DNA of 64,000 nt, taken from the NCBI RefSeq assembly GCF_963678635.1, contig NC_087062.1, positions 90,307,845 through 90,371,844 of the forward strand. The letters run 5' to 3'. The notes beneath the pieces are model-generated. The model ran no database searches. It was given only the letters and a program-made list of their open reading frames with translations, and was not told the DNA's origin. Source of the DNA: Symsagittifera roscoffensis (lineage: Eukaryota; Xenacoelomorpha; Acoela; Convolutidae). The position numbers and the translations under genes are program-made. How positions within the stretch are numbered: position 1 is the stretch's first letter; every line of letters begins with the position of its first letter. Positions 43,100 to 54,013 of the stretch are shown one piece after another.

Positions 43100-43660
43100 G
43101 GTCATCAGCAAATAAAGACGGTGAGGAATACTTGACAACATCCGGGAGGTCATTGATATAAGTAAGGAATAAAAGTGGTCCTAAAATGCTTCCATGTGGT
43201 ACACCGCTAGAGATGTAACCTTTGTAAGATAGAATATTGTTAATATATACTCTTTGTAAGCAATTTGAAAGGTAAGATGAAATTAACGTGATAAAATTTT
43301 CATCAAAATCAAAAGAAGACAGCTTGTTCAGCAACTGTTTGTGTGACACAGAGTCAAAAGCCTTTTGAATGTCAAAATATACAGAACCGAAATTTCATTG
43401 TCATCAATACATTTGTAAATATTTTCAACATATTCCAACAATTGCGTAAACGTGCTGCGCTTTTCAACAAGGCCATGCTGTCTACGAAAAATTTTGTGTC
43501 GAACATTAGCATAAATGAAATTAAAAAGCAGTTTTTCCAAGCAAAGCGATAAGCGCGGTAAAATACTAATTCCACGATAAAAGCATAAAAGCATATCAGC
43601 AGGCAATAAACCAAAAAGCGCAATTTGCTTCTTCAAATTGATTGCTTTCTCCTGATCCAC
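42933..43660 (-). pseudogene. LINE RT fragment spanning units C/D
   Basis: Parts as in unit C with SSGVPHGSILGPLLFLTYIN and SLFADDLKMLYRDN. Frameshift near 43370. Confidence 0.82.
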
Positions 43661-44486
43661 AGGACCGTGTATACTCGATCATTCCCAGACAAATGTTCAG
43701 CCGCTCGAGGTGAAGGTAAAACCTAACGAGATTGTGTTAGGGTAATTTTCTGAGAGACTGGAATTTTTTCAATTGAATCGGAGTGTTGCCAAAGTCACTT
43801 CTAGAATTGGAAATAGTCAAAACTGACTGGAATTGGGTTTTTGGGAATTGGAATTGGGATGGGAATTGAAAACTGTACAAGCAAAATTAAATCGTACAAG
43901 CAATTGCAGCAAAAAATTCAATCTAGTTCAGTTCTCTTTAACAATCTTCACCGGCTCTATCTTCACACTTACTAGCAGGTCTTGTAATTTCTCTTGCATG
44001 GACGAAGACGAAAATAGTTCTCTAACTTAAGTCTTCACTTTCGATATGACAACCCATTATGCGCATCAACTCCTCTTCGTCTTCTTCACTTTCAGTTTCT
44101 TCCTCAGCAAGATCACAAGACGAAACTAATTTCTAAACAACCAAATTAAAAACATGGGCAAGACACGGAAAATTGTGCCAACCCAATATAGCTGAGGCAG
44201 AATCTACATCTGCGCCACAACCTGTCGTGCATAGAGAATATTTATTAGTGAATGATACTACATATAAAAGTGAAATTTTGAGTTTGCGTAATTCAAGCTT
44301 TGAGTTAAATTGTTAATGTTAAGGAACGACATGTGTTGCAACGGCATTTGATGAAGAAAGTGCATGGATTGTCGAGATTGAAGCGACAATCCATGCACTT
44401 TCTGAGATCGAGCGGCTGATCGAGATCGAGCGGCTGAACATTTGTCTGAAAATTGTCATGACAGTTGTCTCGATAAAGCATCTTCA
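43100..44486. repeat. Array unit D (1387 bp, short type)
   Basis: Short unit. Shares all its landmarks with unit E and contains the perfect 49-nt hairpin at 44355-44403 near its right end. Confidence 0.9.
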
Positions 44487-45047
44487 GGTCATCAGCAAAT
44501 AAAGACGGTGAGGAATACTTGACAACATCCGGGAGGTCATTGATATAAGTAAGGAATAAAAGTGGTCCTAAAATGCTTCCATGTGGTACACCGCTAGAGA
44601 TGTAACCTTTGTAAGATAGAATATTGTTAATATATACTCTTTGTAAGCGATTGGAAAGATAAGATGAAATTAATCTGATAAAATTTTCCTCAAAACCAAA
44701 AGAAGACAGCTTGATCAGCAACTGTTTGTGTGACACAGAGTCAAAAGCCTTTTGAATGTCAAAATATACAGAACCGAAATTTCATTGTCATCAATACATT
44801 TGTAAATATTTTCAACATATTCCAACAATTGCGTAAACGTGCTGCGCTTTTCAACAAGGCCATGCTGTCTACGAAAAATTTTGTGTCGAACATTAGCATA
44901 AATGAAATTAAAAAGCAGTTTTTCCAAGCAAAGCGATAAGCGCGGTAAAATACTAATTCCACGATAAAAGCATAAAAGCATATCAGCAGGCAATAAACCA
45001 AAAAGCGCAATTTGCTTCTTCAAATTGATTGCTTTCTCCTGATCCAC
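44305..45047 (-). pseudogene. LINE RT fragment spanning units D/E
   Basis: SHKQLLIKLSSFGFEENFIR, SSGVPHGSILGPLLFLTYIN and FADDLKMLY are visible; a frameshift near 44760 breaks the link to YRGISILPRLSLCLEKLL. Confidence 0.82.
44355..44403. repeat. Perfect 20-bp inverted repeat, 9-nt loop
   Basis: AGAAAGTGCATGGATTGTCG and its exact reverse complement flank the loop AGATTGAAG. Degenerate forms occur at the same place near 41565 and 42966. Only one arm is present at 11538-11557 and at 49941-49960. Confidence 0.9.
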
Positions 45048-45873
45048 AGGACCGTGTATACTCGATCATTCCCAGACAAATGTTCAGCCGCTCGAGGTGA
45101 AGGTAAAACCTAACGAGATTGTGTTAGGGTAATTTTCTGAGAGACTGGAATTTTTTCAATTGAATCGGAGTGTTGCCAAAGTCACTTCTAGAATTGGAAA
45201 TAGTCAAAACTGACTGGAATTGGGTTTTTGGGAATTGGAATTGGGATGGGAATTGAAAACTGTACAAGCAAAATTAAATCGTACAAGCAATTGCAGCAAA
45301 AAATTCAATCTAGTTCAGTTCTCTTTAACAATCTTCACCGGCTCTATCTTCACACTTACTAGCAGGTCTTGTAATTTCTCTTGCATGGACGAAGACGAAA
45401 ATAGTTCTCTAACTTAAGTCTTCACTTTCGATATGACAACCCATTATGCGCATCAACTCCTCTTCGTCTTCTTCACTTTCAGTTTCTTCCTCAGCAAGAT
45501 CACAAGACGAAACTAATTTCTAAACAACCAAATTAAAAACATGGGCAAGACACGGAAAATTGTGCCAACCCAATATAGCTGAGGCAGAATCTACATCTGC
45601 GCCACAACCTGTCGTGCATAGAGAATATTTATTAGTGAATGATACTACATATAAAAGTGAAATTTTGAGTTTGCGTAATTCAAGCTTTGAGTTAAATTGT
45701 TAATGTTAAGGAACGACATGTGTTGCAACGGCATTTGATGAAGAAAGTGCATGGATTGTCGAGATTGAAGCGACAATCCATGCACTTTCTGAGATCGAGC
45801 GGCTGATCGAGATCGAGCGGCTGAACATTTGTCTGAAAATTGTCATGACAGTTGTCTCGATAAAGCATCTTCA
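44487..45873. repeat. Array unit E (1387 bp, short type)
   Basis: Virtually identical to unit D across its length, which indicates a recent duplication. Contains the second perfect hairpin. Confidence 0.9.
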
Positions 45874-46410
45874 GGTCATCAGCAAATAAAGACGGTGAGG
45901 AATACTTGACAACATCCGGGAGGTCATTGATATAAGTAAGGAATAAAAGTGGTCCTAAAATGCTTCCATGTGGTACACCGCTAGAGATGTAACCTTTGTA
46001 AGATAGAATATTGTTAATATATACTCTTTGTAAGCGATTGGAAAGATAAGATGAAATTAATCTGATAAAATTTTCCTCAAAACCAAAAGAAGACAGCTTG
46101 ATCAGCAACTGTTTGTGTGACACAGAGTCAAAAGCCTTTTGAATGTCAAAATATACAGAGCCGAAATTTTCATTGGCATCAATACATTTGTAAGTAATTT
46201 CAACATATTCCAAAAATTGTATAAACGTGCTGCGCTTTTCAACAAAGCCATGCTGTCTACGAGAAAGTTTGTGTCGAACATTAGAATAAATGAAATTAAA
46301 AAACAGTTTTTCCAAGCAAAGCGATAAGCGCGGTAAAATACTGATTCCACGATAAAAGCAAAAAGCATATCAGCAGGCAATAAACCAAAAAGCGCAATTT
46401 GCTTCTTCAA
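45692..46410 (-). pseudogene. LINE RT fragment spanning units E/F, longest open piece
   Basis: One 207-codon frame covers RRQHGFVEKRSTFIQFLEYV, FGSVYFDIQKAFDSVSHKQL (the catalytic Asp-containing FDIQKAFD), SSGVPHGSILGPLLF and FADDLKMLY. It shows that the frames in the other units were once joined this way. Still truncated at both ends. Confidence 0.85.
45742..45790. repeat. Second copy of the perfect 49-nt hairpin
   Basis: Same arms and loop as at 44355-44403, in unit E. Confidence 0.9.
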
Positions 46411-49400
46411 ATTGATTGCTTCTTCAAATTGATTGCAGACAAATGTTCAGCCGCTCGACGTGAAGGTAAAACCTAACGAGATTGTGTTAGCGTAACCGTC
46501 TGAGATGACTGGAATTTTTTCGTTTGAATCGGAGTGTTGCCAAAGTCACTTCTAGTATTGGAATTAGTCAAAACTGACTGGAATTGGGTTTTTGGGAATT
46601 GGAATTGGGATTGGATTTGAAAACCTTGCAATGAGGGATGCTGTTGGTAGCCGGCCGTTGTGGTGTACCAGCCGTTTTTTGAAGAAATTTAGATTCACTT
46701 TTTAATGGTCTTCCCATTTATCAGAGTTTATGTCGTCAAATATGTGGTGGTCGTATGAGGAGGATAGTACAACGATACTATTAAGCAAAGTAGTTGCACT
46801 GGTTAAGTTTAATTTCCTCGTGTCAACGTTTTATGTCTTGTGTGTTTGTTGTTATTATGGTTTTAGTTCTCAAGTGGGTTAGATGGTCAAGAGGTTTGAG
46901 ACTAGAATTCATGATTACTCCAAGATATTTGAGCTTTTTTATAAACCTAATTATGTTGCCGTCGTATTTAGGTATTTAGAGTAATTAAAAATTTTAATAT
47001 GCCCTTCTCCGCGGAATTTCCATATTTCGGTTTTATTTGGCTGCACAGAAAGAGATTTGGCTAGGCAGCGGTGCTTTAGTATTTATGAAATTTGTTTATG
47101 ATTTTAAAGTCTCGACTACCTATTACGAAGTTTTTGGCCTTAAAAATGGGTTTGGCTCCGCAGTTTGTGAACATGCAGTCTAGATCAATGTAAGACGTGA
47201 TACCATTTTGAAAGCGATCAATGAACATGCCCCGGAGATCCTTAGCTTTGTGAAGCTCTGCTACGAAGACAGCAGTTTCTTGATGATGGGGCCTTCACCA
47301 TCAAATCAACATAAGGGTTTCAGGTAGGCGATCCATTGGCTACGTTTGGCTTTTGTCTTGTCCTACTACATCCTGCTTTGCAGAACCTCTTGAGCAAGCT
47401 GAAAACTGGATACCTGGATGACGTTGCTTTTGCTGATGAATGGCGCTCCACTCTCCATGATCTTCTGAGTATCAAACAATTATGTGAGAAACTTGGTTTT
47501 CTTTTGAATGAGAAGAAATGCGAGGTGACAGCTTTTGGGAGCAGTAAAAAGGAGATAGAAAGAGCTTTTCGTGAGACATTTCCCACTATTCAATGCGTTG
47601 ATGCCGAAGACAGCACACTTCTTGGGGCTGGTCGAGGCACTCGGTCGATTCGAGCAGAGTTAGTGGACAAACTTGCGAAACTCAAGACACTCCTGCAGCG
47701 AACGGCTTCTTTACCATGTCAAACCGCTTTCTTTCTCATTAAAAATTGTTTCTTTGTCCCTAAACTTTTGTGTGTCCTCCGCACTAGTCCTGCCTTTAGA
47801 CACTCAGATTTACTCGACGAAATCGACACACTTGTACGCCTTGAACTTGAGAGAATATTCAACTGTATCATTTCCGATGTCTTTTTCAGTCAAATTTGCT
47901 TGCCCACGAACCAAAGAGGGTTTGGTCTTTCAATCACAAGCACTCTCAGCTCATCAGCCTTTTTTGCTTCTTTTGTTTCCACTGAAAATTTATGGTACTG
48001 CCTTGCTCCTGAGATAAGCAATCCTGGCCTTTTTAACGAAGCCGTCGACCACTGGGAGTCTCTCAGCAACCACCGATTTGAAGACTTAATCCCCCAGTGC
48101 GCTCAAAAATTTTGGACTAAACCTGTCTACGAACAACAATCCGAAAACATTTTGAGCAATTGTACCGACGAAAACTCACTTGCTCGTTATCACGGCTGCA
48201 CGTCCTTCCTTCTCGTCCGCTGGGTCTGACTTTGTCCGATGATGAGTTCCGTATTTCAGCTGGTCTGCGTCTAGGAGCCCCAGTAACCGCACAACACATT
48301 TGCAAATGTGGCTATGTCGCAGCAAGAGATGGAAGACACGCACTTGTCTGCCCGAAGATCAAACACAGGTTCATCAGACACTCGAATGGCAACATGATCA
48401 TTAAAGATTCTATAAAATCACTCGGCATCAGTTCCACACTAGAACCTATCGGGCTGCTACGCAAAGATGGACGCAGACAAGCTGGACACACACTAATGCC
48501 ATGGCAGAGAGGATGGACCTTGGCATAAGAATTCACATGTATGAGTCGTTTGGCAAAATCTAATCTGCGAATGGGAGTTCTTCCGGGTGCCAATGCAGCT
48601 TCCGAGGCCGAAGTCCGCAAAAAAAAACCAGTATTCAGACCTGCCTTCCACTGTAACTTTATAACCCGTTGCCATGGAAATACAGGGTGGCGCTGGTAGG
48701 TCTACTGCAGTTTTCTAGGAAGAACTTGTAAGGCGAATAACAGTCTTAACAGGTGAGAAACTAGCTTTTAAATTTCTCAAACAAAAGCTAGACCTAGCGA
48801 TTCAGCGCGGGATTTCTGGATGCATCCTTGAGGCATTTAGTTGACATCATCCCTTCGCTTTACTGCTTCAACTGTAAGCTGTGCGGTATATACGCTCTTT
48901 TTACGACCAAAATCAACTAGAGGGCACCTAAAAACAAAAAAAATCTCCGAGCGAAATAATTTCACAGTAATAACATTCATCAATGTATGTATTCAGCATA
49001 GTAAACTTTAGAAAAAATTAGAATAATTGGGGTGGGCAGTTCTGTCTCGGGGCTTTTTATTGTTTGTTCAAAACGAATGTCATTTCATGTCTTTATCTCC
49101 GCGCTTTTGTGGGCGGTATACAAAATAACACATTCACTCGAGATCTAGATCTCTTATTGAGTAAAAACGTTCAATATAGCAAACTTTGTTTTGGCACCAG
49201 TTGCTATAGTAGTACGCAATTTAGGATATTTTTAAGTTTTTCCTTGCAATTTCTAAACTGTCATTGCCGAAAATGAGCACAATGAGGCAGGCAATTCATT
49301 TCCTTGATTTTTTTTTCGGAATTGGAATTGAGAAATCTGACTAGGAATTGGAATCGGAGTTGCTTCAATTGCGAGTACAGGAATTGGAATTGACTACAAA

Positions 49401-49962
49401 CTTTTATCAGCTCGGCTCCTAAATAAAAATTTTCGGTCTATCCGACTCAGGCGGCTCTCAAATAAAATAATTTCAAATCGTACAAGCAATTGCAGCAAAA
49501 AATTCAATCTAGTGCAGTTCTCTTTAACAATATTCACCGGCTCTATCTTCACACTTACTAGCAGGTCTTGTAATTTCTCTTGCATGGTCGACGACGAAAA
49601 TATTTCTCTAACATAAATCTTCACTTTCGATATGACAACCCATTATGCGTATCAACTCCTCCTCGTCTTCTTCACTTTCAGTTTCTTCCTCAGCAAGATC
49701 ACAAGACGAAACAAATTTCTAAACAACCAAATTAATAACATGGGCAAGACACGGAAAATTGTGCCAACCCAATATAGCTGAGGCAGCTGTACATCTGCGC
49801 CATAACCTGTCGTGCATAGAGAATTTTTTATTAGTGAATGATACTACATATAAAAGTGAAATTTTGAGTTTGCGTATTTCAAGCTTTGAGTTAAATTGTT
49901 AATGTTCACGAACGACATGTGTTGCAACGGCAGCTTGTTCAGAAAGTGCATGGATTGTCGAG
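45874..49962. repeat. Array unit F (about 4.1 kb, longest), cut at the hairpin
   Basis: Contains all parts of the long unit plus about 1.03 kb of plus-strand RT C-terminus missing in A and B. The stretch 48640-49960 repeats the non-coding part seen at 10503-11566 and 37190-38480. It ends after one hairpin arm, where element lineage 2 begins. Confidence 0.9.
47187..48633 (+). pseudogene. YLDD-type RT with C-terminal Cys/His and DG-motif region, unit F
   Basis: Best copy of this RT. The frame 47336-48229 reads TFGFCLVLLHPALQNLL, TGYLDDVAFADEWRST (catalytic YLDD intact) and a thumb-like region up to ENSLARYHGCT. A frameshift near 48180 leads to LRLGAPVTAQHICKCGYVAA, RDGRHALVCPKIKHRFIRHS, LEPIGLLRKDGRRQAGHTL and PWQRGWTLA. 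In the related animal RT family I recall, the last part carries a conserved RPDG followed by a D-containing beta strand, reminiscent of a PD-(D/E)XK nuclease. Here it reads RQAG and ends in a stop, so it is decayed. The element lies head-on to the minus-strand LINE RT. Confidence 0.7.
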
Positions 49963-50352
49963 AGCTTCTCGCATGACCTCATTGCTGGGAACTGATCCGT
50001 CTGTGAGGCGAGCCAGCAGCCCTCGGCTCTGTAGGTGATCGTTGGAGCCGGCGATTATCACCATTTGTGGATCCATACTGACGATTTTTTGTACGCTCAT
50101 CGCCACGCCCACTGCCTGTCCCCAATCCAGCGTGGGAGTTGTTAGGAAAATCACATCGGGACAGAAGAGGGATCGAGGCGTGTAGAGATAATCCGAACTA
50201 GCCACTCTTAGATACTTGGCATTCTTGATGTCTAGGGGATCATATGCAGCAAACAGACTATCGCCCATCGGTATCTCCAGTCCTCTATACCTTTTGTCAT
50301 CTCCTTCTACCGAGGTAGCTCTGGAGTATTCTCTCGAATATTCGCCCGGCAA
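49963..50352 (-). pseudogene. Lineage 2 AGxND (second SGNH-like) domain, truncated
   Basis: The frame shows GDDKRYRGLEIPMGDSLFAA, VIFLTTPTLDWGQAVGVAMS and MVIIAGSNDHLQSRGLLARL, matching the domain at 19747-19163 along its length. It is cut at REAL, where array sequence begins. A frameshift near 50390 separates it from the segment upstream. Confidence 0.65.
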
Positions 50353-51037
50353 TTGGCCTGGCGGCTTAGAGAACTACCGAAATATCTTGTGGTGTTTATT
50401 ATTGGGCCTGCTTTCCGTGGTGAACTTGCCACTCCGTTGAGGTGGTACCAACACTCTGGCCCTCCGACAGACAACCGTCAGGGATCGTCCTGAGGCAACC
50501 CATCGAGATCCACAAACCTGAGCGCATAGCGGAGCTGAACTGCTCTTGCTCCACCAATAGCCAGTACACGCCAGATATGGGACCACTCCCGTCCATCATT
50601 CTTCTGGCGTCTACTCGACTCGTCAACGTACTCATATTCAAGGTTGCTAGCATGTCAGCCTTGCATTGCCACCACGCGTTAGGAGCTGGACGGTTCCAGA
50701 GCAGAACGCTGGTTGGCTCAACTCTCTCTTCTGGTGTAGCAGTTGCCGATTAATTTCCTGCTGGAGCAGGGGCTATCGTGGGCAAAACACTCATGGAGGC
50801 CTGAGAACTCGTCTCATTATGTCTTCCCAACCAGCTCTCCAGTGATTGTCTTCGAGGAGGGGAAACCGTCCCCAGTCTTTCCCTTACGTCTGAACTAGGG
50901 ACCACGGGAGCAGTAACACTCGCTTCGGATGTCAGGGGTCCCAGACGACTAGCGAGTGGCTCTGGCACGTTGCTCCTCACTCTGCTTCTGCCAGTCAAGC
51001 TGGTCTGTGCCAGGGTGTCAGTCTTCCTGAGTTCTAC
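50353..51037 (-). pseudogene. Lineage 2 ORF2 region between the SGNH and AGxND domains
   Basis: In frame with the SGNH domain after a TAA (51038-51040). The first part is Ser/Pro/Thr-rich and disordered (RERLGTVSPPRRQSLESWLG). After a second stop (50750-50752) comes a Cys/Trp-containing part (PISGVYWLLVEQEQFSSAMR), not recognised. Confidence 0.5.
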
Positions 51038-51595
51038 TTATATCTCCTCGATTCTCGTCTGAAAGGCGTCATTGAGCCATCGCCTTCCTTGCAGTGTATT
51101 GAAATGTATGCCATCTCTGGTGAGTGCGAGATGATCAGTCATGCTCAACGTGTTTTCCAAATCCATGAGGCGTAACGCACCTGGATTGCTCCTGATCAGA
51201 TTACGAACATTTTCATTCCAACGGGTCACGTTGCCATTCATGAAGTCAGCCACCGGCGTGCCCACTTCCGGGTTCTGCGGAATTGTGCACAGCCCCGCAA
51301 GCCTCGGCTTATATTTCCCTTTCAGCTCATTCAATAAGCAGACAACCAGGGGTTCCCACCTGCTCTCTGGGGTAACAGGAGCCCTCAAGAGATCGTTGGT
51401 GCCCAACATCACTATCAAGGTATCCACCTGGTCCTCATTCTGAGACTCCATCATCTTGATGACCTGGACCACAGAGGCTCCTCCGTAAGATGCGACAATG
51501 GTCTGACCACTCACAAAGATCTCGTTCAGGTCCCTCACCAGGCTATCTCCTGCAATCAGATGACAATTTCCTGAAGGAATCGCTTGATCATTCAC
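51038..51595 (-). pseudogene. Lineage 2 SGNH/GDSL hydrolase domain, domain itself intact
   Basis: An uninterrupted frame of 185 codons. It holds block I NCHLIAGDSLVRDL (Ser nucleophile), a block II-like Gly in ASYGGAS, block III VMLGTNDLLRAP, LAGLCTIPQNPEVG, and block V LTRDGIHFNTLQGRRWLNDA (Asp and His). All canonical SGNH residues are present. It is homologous to 20690-20160 of the 23-kb element but only about one third alike by eye. Purifying selection on the hydrolase in the ancestors is the simplest reading. It ends at a TAA after RIEEI, with the frame continuing beyond. It lies in a fragment that lacks promoter and pol, so it is not expected to be expressed as such. Confidence 0.8.
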
Positions 51596-52395
51596 GGCCT
51601 GAATTGCTTAAAAAGCGATCCGTGCATTGGGAAGGGACAGTCCTACTCAGCGTCCGTCCGCTGGTCCTGCTAATTTTGTTCATTGCCGCTCTGGCTAGCT
51701 GATTGAACGATTCTTGGAATTGGGGAGCCATATAAGTATCCGAAGGGTCAGGTATCGTATTCTTATGACTTGAGGCAGATTGCGATGTCTGCGAAGGGGC
51801 GACGGGCTCCCTAGGGATACACGGCTAACGTGTCTTTGTCCTAGAAGATGCGTCCTTAGACCCATCTGATTTCATCGTCGCCAAGACTTCCGGTGAGATC
51901 TGGCCCACCTTTGCCCTATACAAATCCTTCAGATGCTTTATCTCTTCCTCTTTGAAGGTTTGGTCGTACTTTTCGGTTTGAAGGTTTGGTCGTACTTTGG
52001 TCCTCATTTGTAGTTCGTCGTACTTTTCCTTCCATTCATCCCGTTCTCTGGCCATCTCCTTGTATTCTTTGGCACGCAATTCTTGGCACGCAATTCTTGC
52101 CGGTCCTTTTCTTTCTTATCCAGGGTCCCAGTGGTCTCCGAAGTCTGGATTTCCATTTCGCTCATCCTGACTTTCTTCGATGGGGGAGATGCTGTAGGAG
52201 AAATCGTCGAATGCGAAAGGCCCGGCCCATCAAGTGAACGCTTAGCTGCAATGAGAGGCTGCATAGGCCGAACAGGTAGGGGGCATCTCTCCTAGTCGGT
52301 GATCACTCTGCTGACCTAGTCCTGGTTCACAAGCTAATTCGTGGCCCGAGAAGCGACTTGTCAATTCTTGCTCATGCATGTGCTCGGTATCCCGT
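51596..52395 (-). pseudogene. Lineage 2 ORF2 N-terminal coiled-coil region (unit 3)
   Basis: Pieces in changing frames: GHELACEPGLGQQSDHRLGE, KVRMSEMEIQTSETTGTLDK (a coiled-coil start) and KEEEIKHLKDLYRAKVGQIS. These match the pieces at 54520-53880 and 58266-57560. It is joined on its upstream side directly to the acidic linker of ORF1, which deletes the macro domain. Confidence 0.6.
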
Positions 52396-52960
52396 TCAAA
52401 CTTCCGGTTTAGAGCAATCAACGATCCAATCATGTTCTGTGTCGTTGACTAGGTCGATCTCTTGTGGCACCACCACTTCGTCCAGTCCCACTAGCGAGTC
52501 CATCATGTCGCTCGAAACTATCCTGTCTATTACAACATCCTCGCCATACGCATTGTACTTCTTCTTGCTTTTCCCTCTTTTGCTCTGGCGTGTATCCATG
52601 GTGAAGGGAAAGTCAGGCTGTACTCCTCTATCAACTTCAGTTTGTTCTGGGTGGTCCTATTCCTCTTCTCTTCGGCATTTGGGAAGAGTTTCGTCGTCCA
52701 CCTACACTCGCTCGGTTATTTCCAGGTTCAGTGGCAGATCGCAATTATCTACCACCCCATTCCCGTCGTTTTGGTCGCGTGTGACTCTTTCATTCACCTC
52801 GCAGGCAGGGTCCACTATCAAATAGTCTTCTTCATGCATGACAGCTGGGATACATAGTCTTCTGATGAGGCATTGTGTGGCTTGTTGTTTTCGTAATGAG
52901 CCGCTCGTCTGGTACTCAATCGATAGAAATGACCTACTTGGTGTACTTCAGTTAATTCAA
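52396..52960 (-). pseudogene. Lineage 2 acidic linker of ORF1 (unit 3), macro domain deleted
   Basis: Shows YRLSTRRAAHYEN after integrase (here the Arg codon CGA is intact, TGA in the other units). Then come MDTRQSKRGKSKKKYNAYGE and DLVNDTEHDWIVDCSKPEV. Near 52385 the sequence jumps to ORF2, skipping about 1.4 kb including the macro domain. Confidence 0.6.
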
Positions 52961-54013
52961 ATGGACCACGTCATTTTTTCAGTAATTTTTTGGTTCCCTT
53001 TGGTGGAACTACTTCCTGGAACACCCAGACATAATCTCCAACCGAGTAGGCTTTTGCATCTACAGTCCTTTTATCGAATCTGCTTTTTTGTCTGATTTGC
53101 GCCTGTTGAGTGTTCCTCCTACATAAATCATTGAGGCCCTGCTGCCTTCTGATCAACTCACGCACGTACGTTTTCACGGCTGCTTTCTTTCCTTCGTACT
53201 CAGGGTAGAGGATGTTAATGGAAGAGCTTTCTGGTGGCCAGTTAGCATCATATGCGGACTTATTCCCGAGGTGGAATGTTCTGTGCTGTTATAAGCGCCC
53301 ATCACTTGCGGCAAGCGTCTATCCCAGTCATCCATGTATCGTGAGCAATGAACTTCAACTGGGCCATTCGTTTGTGGGTGATAAGTGGTCGAGTGGGACT
53401 GTGCCACCTGTGACCTCTTCATTAACTCCTTCGAGAGATCACCCACGAATACTTTGCCATTTTCTGATTGGAATGTGATGGGGCAGTCGTGTCTCGCTAT
53501 CCATATATTTATCAAGTGATTGCACGTTTCTTCCACTGATGCTGTCATGCAGGGTGCTGCCTCTGCGTGTTTCGTGAAATGATCAATCATTACCAGCACT
53601 TGATTGTAGCCGGTGGCTGTCATGTATATCTTCTGATGATCAATTCGCACTCCCTCGTTGAATCCTGGTGACTCTATTGACTGCAGTGGAAACCTCAATT
53701 TATCCAAATATCGTTCATTGCCGCTCTGGCTACCTGATTGAACGACTCTTGGAATTGGGGAACATATAGGGTCAAGTATCGTATTCCTATGACTTGAGGC
53801 AGATTGCGATGTCTGCGAAGGGGCGACGGGCTCCCAATGGATACACGGCTGCTGTGTCTTTGTCCTAGAAGATGCGTCCTTAGACCCATCTAATTTCATC
53901 GTCGCCAAGACTTTCGGTGAGATCTGGCCCACTTTTGCCCTATACAACTCCTTCAGATGCTTTATCTCTTCCTTTTGAAGGTCATTTGTAGATCGTCGTA
54001 CTTTTCCTTCCAT
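52961..54013 (-). pseudogene. Lineage 2 unit 3: in-frame fusion of ORF2 N-terminus to integrase
   Basis: A 280-codon frame (54013-53174) starts in the ORF2 coiled-coil region (KEEIKHLKELYRAKVGQIS, SSRTKTQQPCIHWEPVAP). It passes without a stop into integrase at SGNERYLDKLRFPLQSIES. The core has the first Asp (RIDHQKIYMTATGYNQ). The second is changed to Glu (FQSENGKVFVGD), and a deletion removes the 13 or so residues holding the catalytic Glu region (GPVE joined to VHCSRYMDDWD). The C-terminal domain follows near 53177-52971 (DYVWVFQEVVPPKGTKKLLK). Not an active integrase; the fusion point marks the tandem-duplication junction. Confidence 0.75.
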
